DNA from: Chryseobacterium oranimense
GTDB taxonomy: Bacteria > Bacteroidota > Bacteroidia > Flavobacteriales > Weeksellaceae
DNA: 64,000 bases
Direction of reading: 5' to 3'
Assembly (NCBI RefSeq): GCF_900129755.1
Contig: NZ_FQWT01000001.1
Coordinates: 1,116,001 to 1,180,000, forward strand
Below, one piece after another: positions 51,772 to 60,121 of this stretch. Under the pieces are notes generated by a model. It saw nothing but the letters and a program-made list of their open reading frames with translations, did no database searches and was not told the origin of the DNA. The position numbers and the translations under genes are program-made. Each line of letters starts with the position of its first letter. Position 1 is the stretch's first letter.

Positions 51772-51860
51772 GTCATTGCGAGCAAAGCGAAGCAATCTCA
51801 ATTAAACATTAAGAAACATTTAGAATTATTAAGGGATTACTTCGCTTCGCTCGTAATGAC
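51772..51860. mobile_element. 89-bp MITE-like inverted-repeat element
   Basis: The arms start GTCATTGCGAGCAAAGCG and, read from the other end, GTCATTACGAGCGAAGCG; they are about 28 bp and mostly identical. The arm differs from the GIY-YIG element arm at 12407 mainly by loss of GAG and CG. There is no coding gene inside, so it looks like a non-autonomous relative of that element. It sits 9 nt past the ppx terminator. Confidence 0.75.
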
Positions 51861-51970
51861 AGAAGCGGTGGATCCCTACTCCAAAACAAAAATGTTAAAA
51901 TCTAAAATTTTTGCAGTAAATTTAAAGTAAAGCGAAAAGTGGTACGTCTCACATAATATTAACAGAAAAA

Positions 51971-52624
51971 ATGAACCCAATCAAAATAATTCTTACAGGA
52001 GCAACCGGTATGGTAGGTGAAGGTATTTTAATGGAATGCCTTGAAAATCCTAATATCTCTGAAATTCTAAGTGTAAGCAGAAAACCTTCCGGGAAAACAC
52101 ATGCCAAGCTCAGGGAATATCTGATTCCTGATTTCTTATCCATAGATCTGAATGATGAAAATCTTAAAGGTTATGACGCCTGTTTTTTCTGTGCCGGAAT
52201 CAGCAGTGTGGGGATGAATGAGGAAGATTATACAAAGATTACCTATGATACTACAATTCACTTTGCCAAAGCCGTTCTGAACCAAAACCCAGACATGGTT
52301 TTCAATTATGTTTCCGGAGCATCTACAGACAGCACAGAAAGTGGAAAGATGATGTGGGCAAGGGTAAAAGGAAGAACAGAAAACACTTTGAAAAAAATGG
52401 GCTTCAGGAATGCATTCAATTTCCGCCCAGGATTCATGAAACCCGTTGAGGGTCAAACCAATGTAAAATGGTTCTTTAAACCATTTATTTGGATTTTTCC
52501 TATTTTGTTACCATCAAAATCGTTAACTTTACATGAAGTGGGCAGAGCTATGATCAACGCTGTGCATAAAGGATATCCTACCTCTACTTTAGAAATTAGG
52601 GACATTAAAAATTTAGCAATATGA
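51971..52624 (+). CDS. NAD(P)-binding atypical SDR
   Basis: A 217-residue protein with an N-terminal Rossmann motif ILTGATGMVGEGI (7-19) and basic residues after the second strand (VSRKPSGKTHAK) that suggest NADP(H). The later FNFRPGFMKPVEG and SLTLHEVGRAMINAV segments are common in the NAD-dependent epimerase/HTATIP2-like branch. The classical YxxxK catalytic pair is not clearly present; a substrate cannot be predicted. It overlaps the next small gene by 4 nt (ATGA). Confidence 0.82.
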   Translation: MNPIKIILTGATGMVGEGILMECLENPNISEILSVSRKPSGKTHAKLREYLIPDFLSIDLNDENLKGYDACFFCAGISSVGMNEEDYTKITYDTTIHFAKAVLNQNPDMVFNYVSGASTDSTESGKMMWARVKGRTENTLKKMGFRNAFNFRPGFMKPVEGQTNVKWFFKPFIWIFPILLPSKSLTLHEVGRAMINAVHKGYPTSTLEIRDIKNLAI

Positions 52625-52776
52625 GAGACATGTTAAAAAGAATAGTTCTTGTGGTTTTTATACTTCTTGTTCTGATGGCTGTTTCAGGCTATTTTTATAT
52701 GCAGAAACACCCAATGGAAGGGAAATCTTCCGCAGACAAAACACTGAATATCTCAGGAAACCAGATCAGTAAGTGA
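52621..52776 (+). CDS. Small one-TM protein
   Basis: A 51-residue protein with start codon overlapping the previous stop (ATGA). One membrane helix (IVLVVFILLVLMAVSGYFY) follows a basic start (MRDMLKR), and the remaining 25 residues are polar. The overlap with the SDR gene suggests it is translated. It resembles no known family that I can name, and low complexity of the helix limits comparison. Confidence 0.6.
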   Translation: MRDMLKRIVLVVFILLVLMAVSGYFYMQKHPMEGKSSADKTLNISGNQISK

Positions 52777-52954
52777 AAATACTTAAAAAGGCAAAACTAC
52801 AAAACTGCTGATTTGCTTTACTGCTGAGCATATGTTATCATTTGCCTGATATAATTTACCTTCATCACTTCTCCGAATCTTATTTCTACTCACAATTTAA
52901 TTTTGCTTTTTGGCATTTTGTCTAATCCTGTAATTAAAGAGTTCAGGACTATGA

Positions 52955-53009
52955 ATTATAAAAAGACTCGGGCGGAAAGCTTTGCTTTCCGCCCGAGTCT
53001 TTTTATAAT
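52955..53009. terminator. Long perfect hairpin between convergent SDR/TM and flotillin genes
   Basis: A perfect 26-bp stem (52955-52980 with 52984-53009) has a TTT loop and a core GACTCGGGCGGAAAGC, with A and T runs outside it. It is the longest hairpin in the window and should stop transcripts from both sides. Confidence 0.92.
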
Positions 53010-53018
53010 ATCTTAATA

Positions 53019-54596
53019 TTAAGCTTTCGGAGCCTCAGTTTCCGGTTTTTCCGGAGTCATGTCATCAAAATTCTTCTTTTCTTTCTTCTCCGGAACCGTG
53101 ATGATCTCTTTTTTAACCTCATCCGGCTTACCTTTTAAATAATCCGGTAAATTAAGACCTGCCATATTAAACAGATCATTCAGCGGCGGAACTGTTTTCA
53201 TCATTCCGGAAACAAAATTAGCGGTAGAACTATTTCCATCCTGCCCGTTTCCACTGTCCCAAACCGTCACTTTGTCGATCTTAATATTTTTAACAGCTTC
53301 AACCTGCGTTTTAACCAATTCAGGAAGCTTTTCAATTAACAGTAACTGGAAGGCACTGTTGGTATCGCCGCCAGCGGCCTGTACCACTTTATCGTAACCT
53401 TCAGCCTGCTTGGTCAGAATTTCATAAAGCCCTTTTGCTTCAGCTTCCATTTTCGCGAAAATAGCATCTGCCTCTCCTTTGGCTTGTAATCTTAGTTTTT
53501 CAGCTTCTGCCTGGGCATCAATGATCGCTTTTTGTTTGGCAATTTCTGCGTGTACTACAACGTTGGCCTGTTGCGTAGCACGTTCTCTTTCAGCCCTTGC
53601 TGCTTCTGCTTTCTGCTCGGCCAGATAAGATTCTTCCAAAGACCTTGCAGCCTGTACTTTTTCCGCAGCCGTTGCAATTCTTAATGCTTCTGCTTCTTTT
53701 TCCCTTCTTTCGGCATCGGAATTGGCAATGGTAATTTTGGCTTCGTTTTCTCCTTTTACGGCGATGGAATTGGCCAATGAAGTCGCAATTCTGGACTCTT
53801 TTTCAGCTTCTGCCTTACCAATCGACTCATCTTTTAACGCTGCAGCAATGCTTACTTCTTTATCTTTTCTCGTAATTGCAATCTTTACGTCCCTGTCTCT
53901 TTGTGTTTCTGCAATCTGGGTATCTTTTTCCCTGTCTGCAATCGCTTTTCCGGTTTCCCCGATCTTGGTCTGCTCTGCAACGCTGATGATCGCTTCATTG
54001 ATCGCTTTTGCAGCCGCTTCTTTACCCAAAGCTTCAATATATCCGGATTCGTCCCTGATATCGGTAACGTTAACGTTGATCAGCTTTAAACCGATTTTCT
54101 TTAATTCAGTATCTACGTTTTTAGAAATATTATCTAAAAATTTATCCCGGTCTGAGTTGATCTCTTCAATCGTCATGGTGGCTATAACCAAACGCAGCTG
54201 TCCGAAAAGAATATCTTTGGAAAGCTCCTGGATCTGTTCCTGTGACAATCCCAATAATCTTTCAGCAGCATTTCCCATAGAATCAGGTTCCGTAGAAATG
54301 GCAATGGTAAATCTACACGGCACATCTACCCGGATATTCTGCCTGGATAAGGCATTGGTAAGATTGGCTTCAATAGAGATAGGTTTAAGGTCGAGATAAG
54401 CATAATCCTGAATTACAGGCCATACAAATGCACCACCACCGTGAATACATTTTGCAGAGCTGCCTCCGGTTTTGCCGTAAATAACCAAAATTTTATCCGA
54501 CGGACATCTCTTATACCTCGAAATAAGGGCTAAAAATGTGACGAATAATACAAGTACAATGACTAATGTAAGAATAAGAGTTCCTGGTATTGCCAT
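53019..54596 (-). CDS. Flotillin-family (SPFH/band 7) protein
   Basis: A 525-residue membrane scaffold. One N-terminal hydrophobic segment (LILTLVIVLVLFVTFLALI) is followed by the SPFH domain (about 30-200; VYGKTGG-type start, RVDVPCRFTIAIS and ATMTIEEINSDRDKF) and a long heptad-rich region of Ala, Glu and Lys (about 200-410) typical of flotillin coiled coils. It ends in a charged tail. Flotillins organise membrane microdomains. It lies 30 nt downstream of the NfeD-like gene; the pair is a standard flotillin/NfeD arrangement (as in YqiK/YqiJ). Confidence 0.92.
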   Translation of the reverse strand: MAIPGTLILTLVIVLVLFVTFLALISRYKRCPSDKILVIYGKTGGSSAKCIHGGGAFVWPVIQDYAYLDLKPISIEANLTNALSRQNIRVDVPCRFTIAISTEPDSMGNAAERLLGLSQEQIQELSKDILFGQLRLVIATMTIEEINSDRDKFLDNISKNVDTELKKIGLKLINVNVTDIRDESGYIEALGKEAAAKAINEAIISVAEQTKIGETGKAIADREKDTQIAETQRDRDVKIAITRKDKEVSIAAALKDESIGKAEAEKESRIATSLANSIAVKGENEAKITIANSDAERREKEAEALRIATAAEKVQAARSLEESYLAEQKAEAARAERERATQQANVVVHAEIAKQKAIIDAQAEAEKLRLQAKGEADAIFAKMEAEAKGLYEILTKQAEGYDKVVQAAGGDTNSAFQLLLIEKLPELVKTQVEAVKNIKIDKVTVWDSGNGQDGNSSTANFVSGMMKTVPPLNDLFNMAGLNLPDYLKGKPDEVKKEIITVPEKKEKKNFDDMTPEKPETEAPKA

Positions 54597-54626
54597 AAAT
54601 AGTTTTTATAAAATGGTTGATAATGA

Positions 54627-55193
54627 TTAAATTTTTGAAACGACAAGGATTTTGTCATAGATGTAAGTTACCCTTACCGAATCTCCGGAAGGAATATTTT
54701 CTTTTTCTTCTGTCATCGCAGGGAGTTCATGACTCGTTCCGTTTACGGAAATCGTGATTTTCCCCTTGCCGCTCATATTGGCAGGAATAGTAAGATAAAC
54801 TTCTCCTGCTCTTCCGATGAGGTTTTCCTGTTTAAATGTATTGTCTTCGGTAAGTTTAAGAATCTGCATAATAAGGATAAAGAACAGAAATATAAATCCG
54901 GCACCTATAAGCACAGCCACAAAGATCAGCAGTAATTTGTTTCCTATTGAGCCATAAAACGCTACCCCGCTCCATCCGAATCCCAAGAGGAAATTAATGA
55001 GATTTCTGAAAGAAAATAACTGAAATGGGCTGTCAGCATGGCTGTCTCCGCTAAAATCAGCATGTGTTACATCTCCGTGACTGCCTCCGGCAAAAGTAAG
55101 AACCGTTTGAATTAAGAAAATAAAGCTGGCTGCTATAGCTGTATACCAGAAGCCCTGATGAAGCGGTTCCAGGTTTTGTAAAAATTCAAACAT
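54627..55193 (-). CDS. NfeD/YqiJ-like membrane protein with OB-fold
   Basis: A 188-residue membrane protein. Helices appear at about 20-40 (AIAASFIFLIQTVLTFA), around 60-85 (LINFLLGFGWSGVAFYGSIG) and about 88-110 (LLLIFVAVLIGAGFIFLFFIL). The C-terminal third is the OB-fold of the NfeD group (LIGRAGEVYLTIPANMSGKG and VRVTYIYDKILVV). NfeD proteins partner with flotillins, supported here by the directly downstream flotillin gene on the same strand. It probably modulates or stabilises the flotillin assembly. Confidence 0.85.
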   Translation of the reverse strand: MFEFLQNLEPLHQGFWYTAIAASFIFLIQTVLTFAGGSHGDVTHADFSGDSHADSPFQLFSFRNLINFLLGFGWSGVAFYGSIGNKLLLIFVAVLIGAGFIFLFFILIMQILKLTEDNTFKQENLIGRAGEVYLTIPANMSGKGKITISVNGTSHELPAMTEEKENIPSGDSVRVTYIYDKILVVSKI

Positions 55194-55320
55194 AAGATGC
55201 GTTTTTCACAAATATAATGAAAAAAAACCAACAGAACTAACAAAAAACACTATAAAACAGAGTGTTAATTTATCAAACAGCAGATTGAAATAATGAAATA
55301 ATGATCTGTTTAAACAAAAA

Positions 55321-55346
55321 AAAGACAGGCTGAAAAACCTGTCTTT
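55321..55346 (-). terminator. Terminator after the NifU-like gene
   Basis: AAAGACAGG pairs perfectly with CCTGTCTTT around an 8-nt loop, and T residues follow on the minus strand. It is 22 nt past the NifU-like stop codon. Confidence 0.9.
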
Positions 55347-55368
55347 AAAAAATATTTCGTGTAATTTT

Positions 55369-55626
55369 TTACTCTACATTGATTACTTTTTCAATCTCCG
55401 GAGCATGTTGCTTGATTGTATTTTCAACGCCCAGTTTCAGGGTTGAAAAATTCAGCGAACACCCGGAACAGTTCCCCAGAAGTTTTACAAAAACCTGGTT
55501 ATCCTTCACGTCAATAAGCTCAATATCGCCTCCATCCTTGTTCAGGAACGGCCTGATGCTTTCCAGAGCTTCCATTACTCTCGTTACTGTATCTTCGTGT
55601 GTTATATTTGTTTCCATATTTTTCAT
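55369..55626 (-). CDS. NifU C-terminal-domain iron-sulfur scaffold/carrier
   Basis: An 85-residue NifU-like domain. The Fe-S binding cysteines are C53 and C56 in LGNCSGCSLNFSTL. VMEALESIRPFLNKDGGDIELIDV is the usual start of this family. It carries or assembles a [4Fe-4S] cluster for delivery to target proteins. A second ATG at codon 4 is an alternative start and equally plausible. It follows the Mrp-type ATPase gene by 38 nt on the same strand, which supports a joint role in cluster transfer. Confidence 0.92.
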   Translation of the reverse strand: MKNMETNITHEDTVTRVMEALESIRPFLNKDGGDIELIDVKDNQVFVKLLGNCSGCSLNFSTLKLGVENTIKQHAPEIEKVINVE

Positions 55627-55664
55627 CGTTCAATTCGGTTCTTTTCAAACTTAATTGAAAATAA

Positions 55665-56774
55665 TTATTTTTTAGCTTTCGGCGAGCATCCTGCCATAGT
55701 CGAAATCTTTACCGCTTCTGTAGGCGGAAGGTTTTTGTTTCTTTCTACAAGGCTTTCTACCATATTTCTTGCCGTTTCTGTGTAGATTTCTGCAATTTTA
55801 GAGCCTTCCTGAAGCGCTGCAGGTCTTCCGACATCTCCGGCTTCTCTTATACTCTGAATCAACGGAATCTCTCCCAGCACCGGAATCCCCAGATCCTCAG
55901 CAAGATACTGAGCGCCCTGCTGTCCAAAGATATAGTATTTGTTATCAGGAAGTTCTGCCGGTGTAAAATACGCCATATTTTCGATTAATCCAAGAACAGG
56001 AATATTAATGCTTTCCATCTGGAACATAGCGATCCCTTTTCTTACGTCTGCCAACGCTACATGCTGAGGTGTACTTACAATCACAGCACCTGTTACCGGA
56101 ACTTCCTGGATAATAGACAAATGGATATCTCCGGTTCCCGGAGGAAGATCGATCAACAAGAAATCAAGTTCTCCCCATGCTGCATCTCTGATCATCTGAT
56201 TTAAAGCTTTTGAAGCCATAGGACCTCTCCACACCACAGCCTGATTAGCTCCTGAGAAATATCCTATAGAAAGCATTTTTACCCCATAGTTTTCTATAGG
56301 CTTCATCATACTCTTCCCGTTAACTTCTACAGAGAGAGGTTTTTCACCTTCTGTATCAAACATTGTAGGAACAGATGGCCCGTAGATATCGGCATCAAGT
56401 AATCCTACTTTGAAGCCCATTTTAGCCAAAGTAACTGCCATATTCGCAGCCACAGTAGATTTTCCCACCCCTCCTTTTCCGGAAGCAATAGCAATAATAT
56501 TCTGAATTCCCGGAATCTGCTTGCCTTTGATCTGGCTTTGCTGAATCTCGCTAGGCTCCGGAGAAACAATTTTAAGTTTTAGCTGGATCTCTTCACCAAA
56601 CTCACTGGCAAAAGCCTGTTTCATGGCAGCTTCCAGTTTTTTCTTTTCGTGCATGGCTGGTGAATGAGCTGTCATGTCAATATAAACATCATTGCCCATA
56701 ATCTGAAAATTACTCACCAAATCATCTACTTCTATCTCTTTAAGGAAATCTTGAACCTTTTCTTTCGTCAACAT
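55665..56774 (-). CDS. apbC: Mrp/ApbC-type iron-sulfur carrier ATPase
   Basis: A 369-residue NBP35/Mrp-type P-loop ATPase. An N-terminal MIP18 (DUF59) domain (about 1-75) is followed by a deviant Walker A SGKGGVGKST (98-107), then FLLIDLPPGTGDIHLS, and a C-terminal region that contains cysteines expected near the end (MAGCSPKAKK). A bridging [4Fe-4S] cluster is normally held by a CxxC in other members; here I see no clear CxxC, so cluster binding may differ. It delivers Fe-S clusters to apoproteins and pairs with the downstream NifU-like gene. Confidence 0.9.
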   Translation of the reverse strand: MLTKEKVQDFLKEIEVDDLVSNFQIMGNDVYIDMTAHSPAMHEKKKLEAAMKQAFASEFGEEIQLKLKIVSPEPSEIQQSQIKGKQIPGIQNIIAIASGKGGVGKSTVAANMAVTLAKMGFKVGLLDADIYGPSVPTMFDTEGEKPLSVEVNGKSMMKPIENYGVKMLSIGYFSGANQAVVWRGPMASKALNQMIRDAAWGELDFLLIDLPPGTGDIHLSIIQEVPVTGAVIVSTPQHVALADVRKGIAMFQMESINIPVLGLIENMAYFTPAELPDNKYYIFGQQGAQYLAEDLGIPVLGEIPLIQSIREAGDVGRPAALQEGSKIAEIYTETARNMVESLVERNKNLPPTEAVKISTMAGCSPKAKK

Positions 56775-56930
56775 ATAAATATAAATTGTTCACAAATTTA
56801 CGGATTTTTTCGATAATTTAGAATCAATAAAATCTATAACCTGATGTGATAAATAAGATGATAAAAATACACCCTCCCATTTCTTATCTCCCTCCTTATC
56901 ATATCGTTTCACTTTTATAAAACAGAATCT

Positions 56931-57386
56931 ATGAACGCAACTAACTATCCCTCTAAATATGCATCTCCCAAAGGTATTTTCACTCTTGGCAGAACCAGGT
57001 TCAAATGGTATAATCTGGCAGAAGATCCGGCTGTAATTTCTCCTCAGGATATTATTAATGCCAAGACGTGTATTGAAAATGCTGATGAAAATTTCCAGGA
57101 CAAAGATGACCTTGGATTTGTTATCATGCACAGATGCGGCGAAAATTATCTGTTGCTGATCTGTACCTGGAGAAGCGAAAACGAGTTATGGGAAAGCGTT
57201 TATTATAACGATTCCGGAACATTTGAGGTCTGGGACCGAAAAAACATCCACATTCCCACCTACTGCGTCTGGGAAATGGGAATTGTTTATCATGAATCCA
57301 AAGCGTGGAAAAAATTTCTGGGAACAGACCGTACAGATGTCCATCAGCAAAACTATTTGAATGATTTTTTCGAAGGAGAAGTGTAG
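56931..57386 (+). CDS. Hypothetical protein
   Basis: A 151-residue cytoplasmic protein that I do not recognise. Aromatic and charged residues dominate (RFKWYNLAEDPAVIS, LLICTWRSENELWESVYYND and ENFQDKDDLGFVIMHRCGENYLL, each a separate segment), and it ends LGTDRTDVHQQNYLNDFFEGEV. Two cysteines may be chance. No signal peptide or membrane segment is seen. It is isolated between the Mrp gene (divergent) and a REP-like copy at 57436. Confidence 0.65.
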   Translation: MNATNYPSKYASPKGIFTLGRTRFKWYNLAEDPAVISPQDIINAKTCIENADENFQDKDDLGFVIMHRCGENYLLLICTWRSENELWESVYYNDSGTFEVWDRKNIHIPTYCVWEMGIVYHESKAWKKFLGTDRTDVHQQNYLNDFFEGEV

Positions 57387-57435
57387 GGTTTTGAGATTAA
57401 AAGATTAAAAAATTGAAAGATTTAAATAGCTGACT

Positions 57436-57501
57436 ATTCAATAGGAACGGGCTTTAGCCCGTTTTATGGATATTAAACATCCGCCTGGGCTTCAGCCAAA
57501 A
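57436..57501 (-). repeat. REP-like palindromic repeat, copy D
   Basis: A 66-bp copy of the transposase-associated repeat, in the orientation of copy B. It begins ATTCAATAGGAACGGGC, contains GGGCTTTAGCCCGTT and ends GGCTTCAGCCAAAA. It is 53 kb from the transposase, showing that the repeat spreads beyond the gene. The rest of the 57387-57676 gap has no gene. Confidence 0.88.
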
Positions 57502-57676
57502 CATAAATTCGTCATTTTTAAGCCTTATTATTTGTGTCCATCTGTGAAATCTGTGGGCAATAAAAACTTAAGCACCAAGCTTTTAAACACTTTAGTTTTT
57601 GAGTTTAAATGTAATTGGATAAAAAGAGCACTTTTGTTTATAAGTTCTCATTTAAAATAATTCCTCCCTATCTTTT

Positions 57677-60019
57677 TTAATTTGCCCTGCTTTTCTCATC
57701 AAATCTCACATTACGGTCCGTTCCTTTTACTTTTTTGTTTCCAAAAGTATAGGTTGCAGATAAGGTAAGCCTTCTTGCATCATAATAATTATTGTAATAA
57801 TGAGTTCCGGTCGTATAATAGATCTCTCCCCTGCTCCTCGACTGTTTGAAAATATCGGAAACAAACAAATTCATCTGAAGACTTTTTTCCATAAGGTTCA
57901 GCTTAAGTCCTGATGTAAAATTTCCGGCAAAATCCATATACACATTCCCGGAATTGGATGGTAAGCGGAACCAGTAATTGAAAATAAGCTGTACTGTTTT
58001 ACTTTTATTGAGTGACAAGTTGTTCTGGAAATTAAAATCATAACTGCTTCCTTTTCTGGATGCGGCATCGGTAGAAAAGACTTTTGTTTCCATATAGGAC
58101 AGATCCGCAGCATAATTGGCTTCCCAGAATTTAAAGAAAGTATCTGAATAATTGATGGTAACTCCCATACTGTTCTGGTTATAAAAATTCTCAAATGTGC
58201 TGATACGGTTCTCCCCCTGAAGGTTCACCAGCTGGTCAAATGCTTCTACTGTTCTCTGGAAATAGGCTGAAGTAGATAATTTTCCTTTGTAAACATGGGA
58301 CAATTCAAAATTATGATTAATAGAAGGTTTTAACAGAGGATTTCCCGTAAAATATGAGTTAACATTGATGTACCAGCGATAAGGGTTAATCGCCCGGAAT
58401 CCTGGTCTGTTGATCCTTTTTGAATAATTTAAGCTGAATGTATTATTCTCATTGCTTTTATAGGTTATATAAGCCGTTGGAAAGAATTTTCCGTAGGAAT
58501 TTTCTGTCTGCTGACCTGAGGTTACAGAGTTCCCGTTCACTGTAGAATATTCATAGCGGATGCCTGCTTTTGCCGACCATTTTTCATTGAAATCTTTCTC
58601 GAAGCTCAGATAGGCAGCGTAATTCTTTTCGTTATATTCAAATACGTTGCTTTTTACAGGATCTGTGACAAAGTTTCCACCGGTAAAATTCTGATAAGAA
58701 ATATCTGAATTGTTATCAAAATTGGTAAACTTTATTCCCGTTTCCGTCTTCGCAAACTGAAAAGGTAATGTAAGATCCGCCTGCCCTGAATAAATTTTAT
58801 AATTAACTGTAGAAGGTGTTCTTACTATAAAACTGTCGCCGGAACTTTCTGTTGTGGTAAAATCGATAAGGCTCTTCGGAATATTGGAAAAATAATTTCC
58901 GGTGATGCTTAGTTTATTGTCTCTTTTCCCGAATTTAAGATCATAATAGGCACTTACCGTTTGCTGTTGGTTCCTGGCCCGGTGTTCCGCATAGGTAGAC
59001 AGTGTATTGGTATAATTTCCATTCTGAAAATAATCTGAAGTATTCGTAATATCCATATTGGAATGCCCCACTCCATACTCATAAATAAATCCAACATTCG
59101 ATTTAGGATTAAGTTGATAATCTACACTTAAGCCTCCTCCCAGCCCGTTTCCGAAATCTCTTCTGTCGTCAGAGCTTTTAAGTCCGTCGGTTCCTTCGAT
59201 GGTATAATTTTCATAAGAATGTTTTTCACTTTTATTTTGCCTCAGCTTCAGGGATGCCCGCAGTTTTTCATTCTGGTAATTGATCGTGGCGCTATTGGAG
59301 GTTCCTGTATAAGTCTGCTGCTGAAGTCCGGTAGTAAGGCTCCCGCTCCAGCCCAGGTTCTGGTTTTTCTTTAAAACAATATTGATCAGGCCGCTGTTTC
59401 CCTGAGCTTCATATTTTGCCGGCGGTGTGGTAATCACTTCAATTTTTTCAATATTCTCGGATCTTAAATTTTTAAGATAAGCTACCAGCTCATTTCCCGA
59501 AAGGCTCAGCATTCTTTCATTGATCATCACGGCAACTCCGTTTTTCCCGGCAATAGAAATTCCTGAGTTATCGTCTACTTTAAGCAGTGGTGTGGTTGCC
59601 AGAGCTTCGGCTCCATCCATTCCCTGTGAAGCAACAGAATTGGATACATTGAAGACCAGTCTGTCAGCTTTTCTTTCAATCAGCTTTTTTCTGGCGGTAA
59701 TCGTAACTCCTTCAATCTGTTTTTCCTGTTTTCTCTCAACAAAAAAATCCTGCTTCATATCGCCATTTACCGTAATATCTGATGCGGATATTTCTGCTCC
59801 GTCCTGTATTAATCTGATATGATAAGTTCCGTTTTCAGGAAGTTTAAGTGTATAGTTTCCCTTTTCATCCGAAATGGCAGACTGCCTCTTCTGATCTTTA
59901 GCAGCTATGATTTCTATATATGGACCTGAATTCCCTGATTGTGTAATTTTTCCTGTTATACGCTGTGAAAAGGCAAGCAACGGCATCAGCATAACCACCG
60001 AAAGTAGTATTTTCTTCAT
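57677..60019 (-). CDS. TonB-receptor-like outer membrane beta-barrel protein
   Basis: A 780-residue outer membrane protein. The signal peptide (1-18, ending LAFSQ) is followed by a carboxypeptidase-regulatory-like domain (about 20-90; TGKITQSGNSGPYIEI), then a plug-like region (EVITTPPAKYEAQGNSGLINIVLKK) and a large barrel of the OMP_b-brl_3 family. A TonB box is not obvious and the C-terminus is not Phe. It resembles receptors that need TonB but lack a classic plug. Ligand unknown. It is divergent from the GH92 gene by 102 nt, so glycan import is possible. Confidence 0.85.
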   Translation of the reverse strand: MKKILLSVVMLMPLLAFSQRITGKITQSGNSGPYIEIIAAKDQKRQSAISDEKGNYTLKLPENGTYHIRLIQDGAEISASDITVNGDMKQDFFVERKQEKQIEGVTITARKKLIERKADRLVFNVSNSVASQGMDGAEALATTPLLKVDDNSGISIAGKNGVAVMINERMLSLSGNELVAYLKNLRSENIEKIEVITTPPAKYEAQGNSGLINIVLKKNQNLGWSGSLTTGLQQQTYTGTSNSATINYQNEKLRASLKLRQNKSEKHSYENYTIEGTDGLKSSDDRRDFGNGLGGGLSVDYQLNPKSNVGFIYEYGVGHSNMDITNTSDYFQNGNYTNTLSTYAEHRARNQQQTVSAYYDLKFGKRDNKLSITGNYFSNIPKSLIDFTTTESSGDSFIVRTPSTVNYKIYSGQADLTLPFQFAKTETGIKFTNFDNNSDISYQNFTGGNFVTDPVKSNVFEYNEKNYAAYLSFEKDFNEKWSAKAGIRYEYSTVNGNSVTSGQQTENSYGKFFPTAYITYKSNENNTFSLNYSKRINRPGFRAINPYRWYINVNSYFTGNPLLKPSINHNFELSHVYKGKLSTSAYFQRTVEAFDQLVNLQGENRISTFENFYNQNSMGVTINYSDTFFKFWEANYAADLSYMETKVFSTDAASRKGSSYDFNFQNNLSLNKSKTVQLIFNYWFRLPSNSGNVYMDFAGNFTSGLKLNLMEKSLQMNLFVSDIFKQSRSRGEIYYTTGTHYYNNYYDARRLTLSATYTFGNKKVKGTDRNVRFDEKSRAN

Positions 60020-60121
60020 TTATTTTGTAGTAATAGTTTTTAATAAGACAGTCCTTATCATTTTTTTGTTACATAGTATTCTGTAGTTTTTTCAATATAT
60101 TCGTTGGTATAAATTGATGTT

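Noticed and set aside
53722..54399. 225-codon open frame opposite the flotillin gene
   Set aside because: It is an artefact of Ala/Glu/Lys-rich coding on the opposite strand and shows no family signature.
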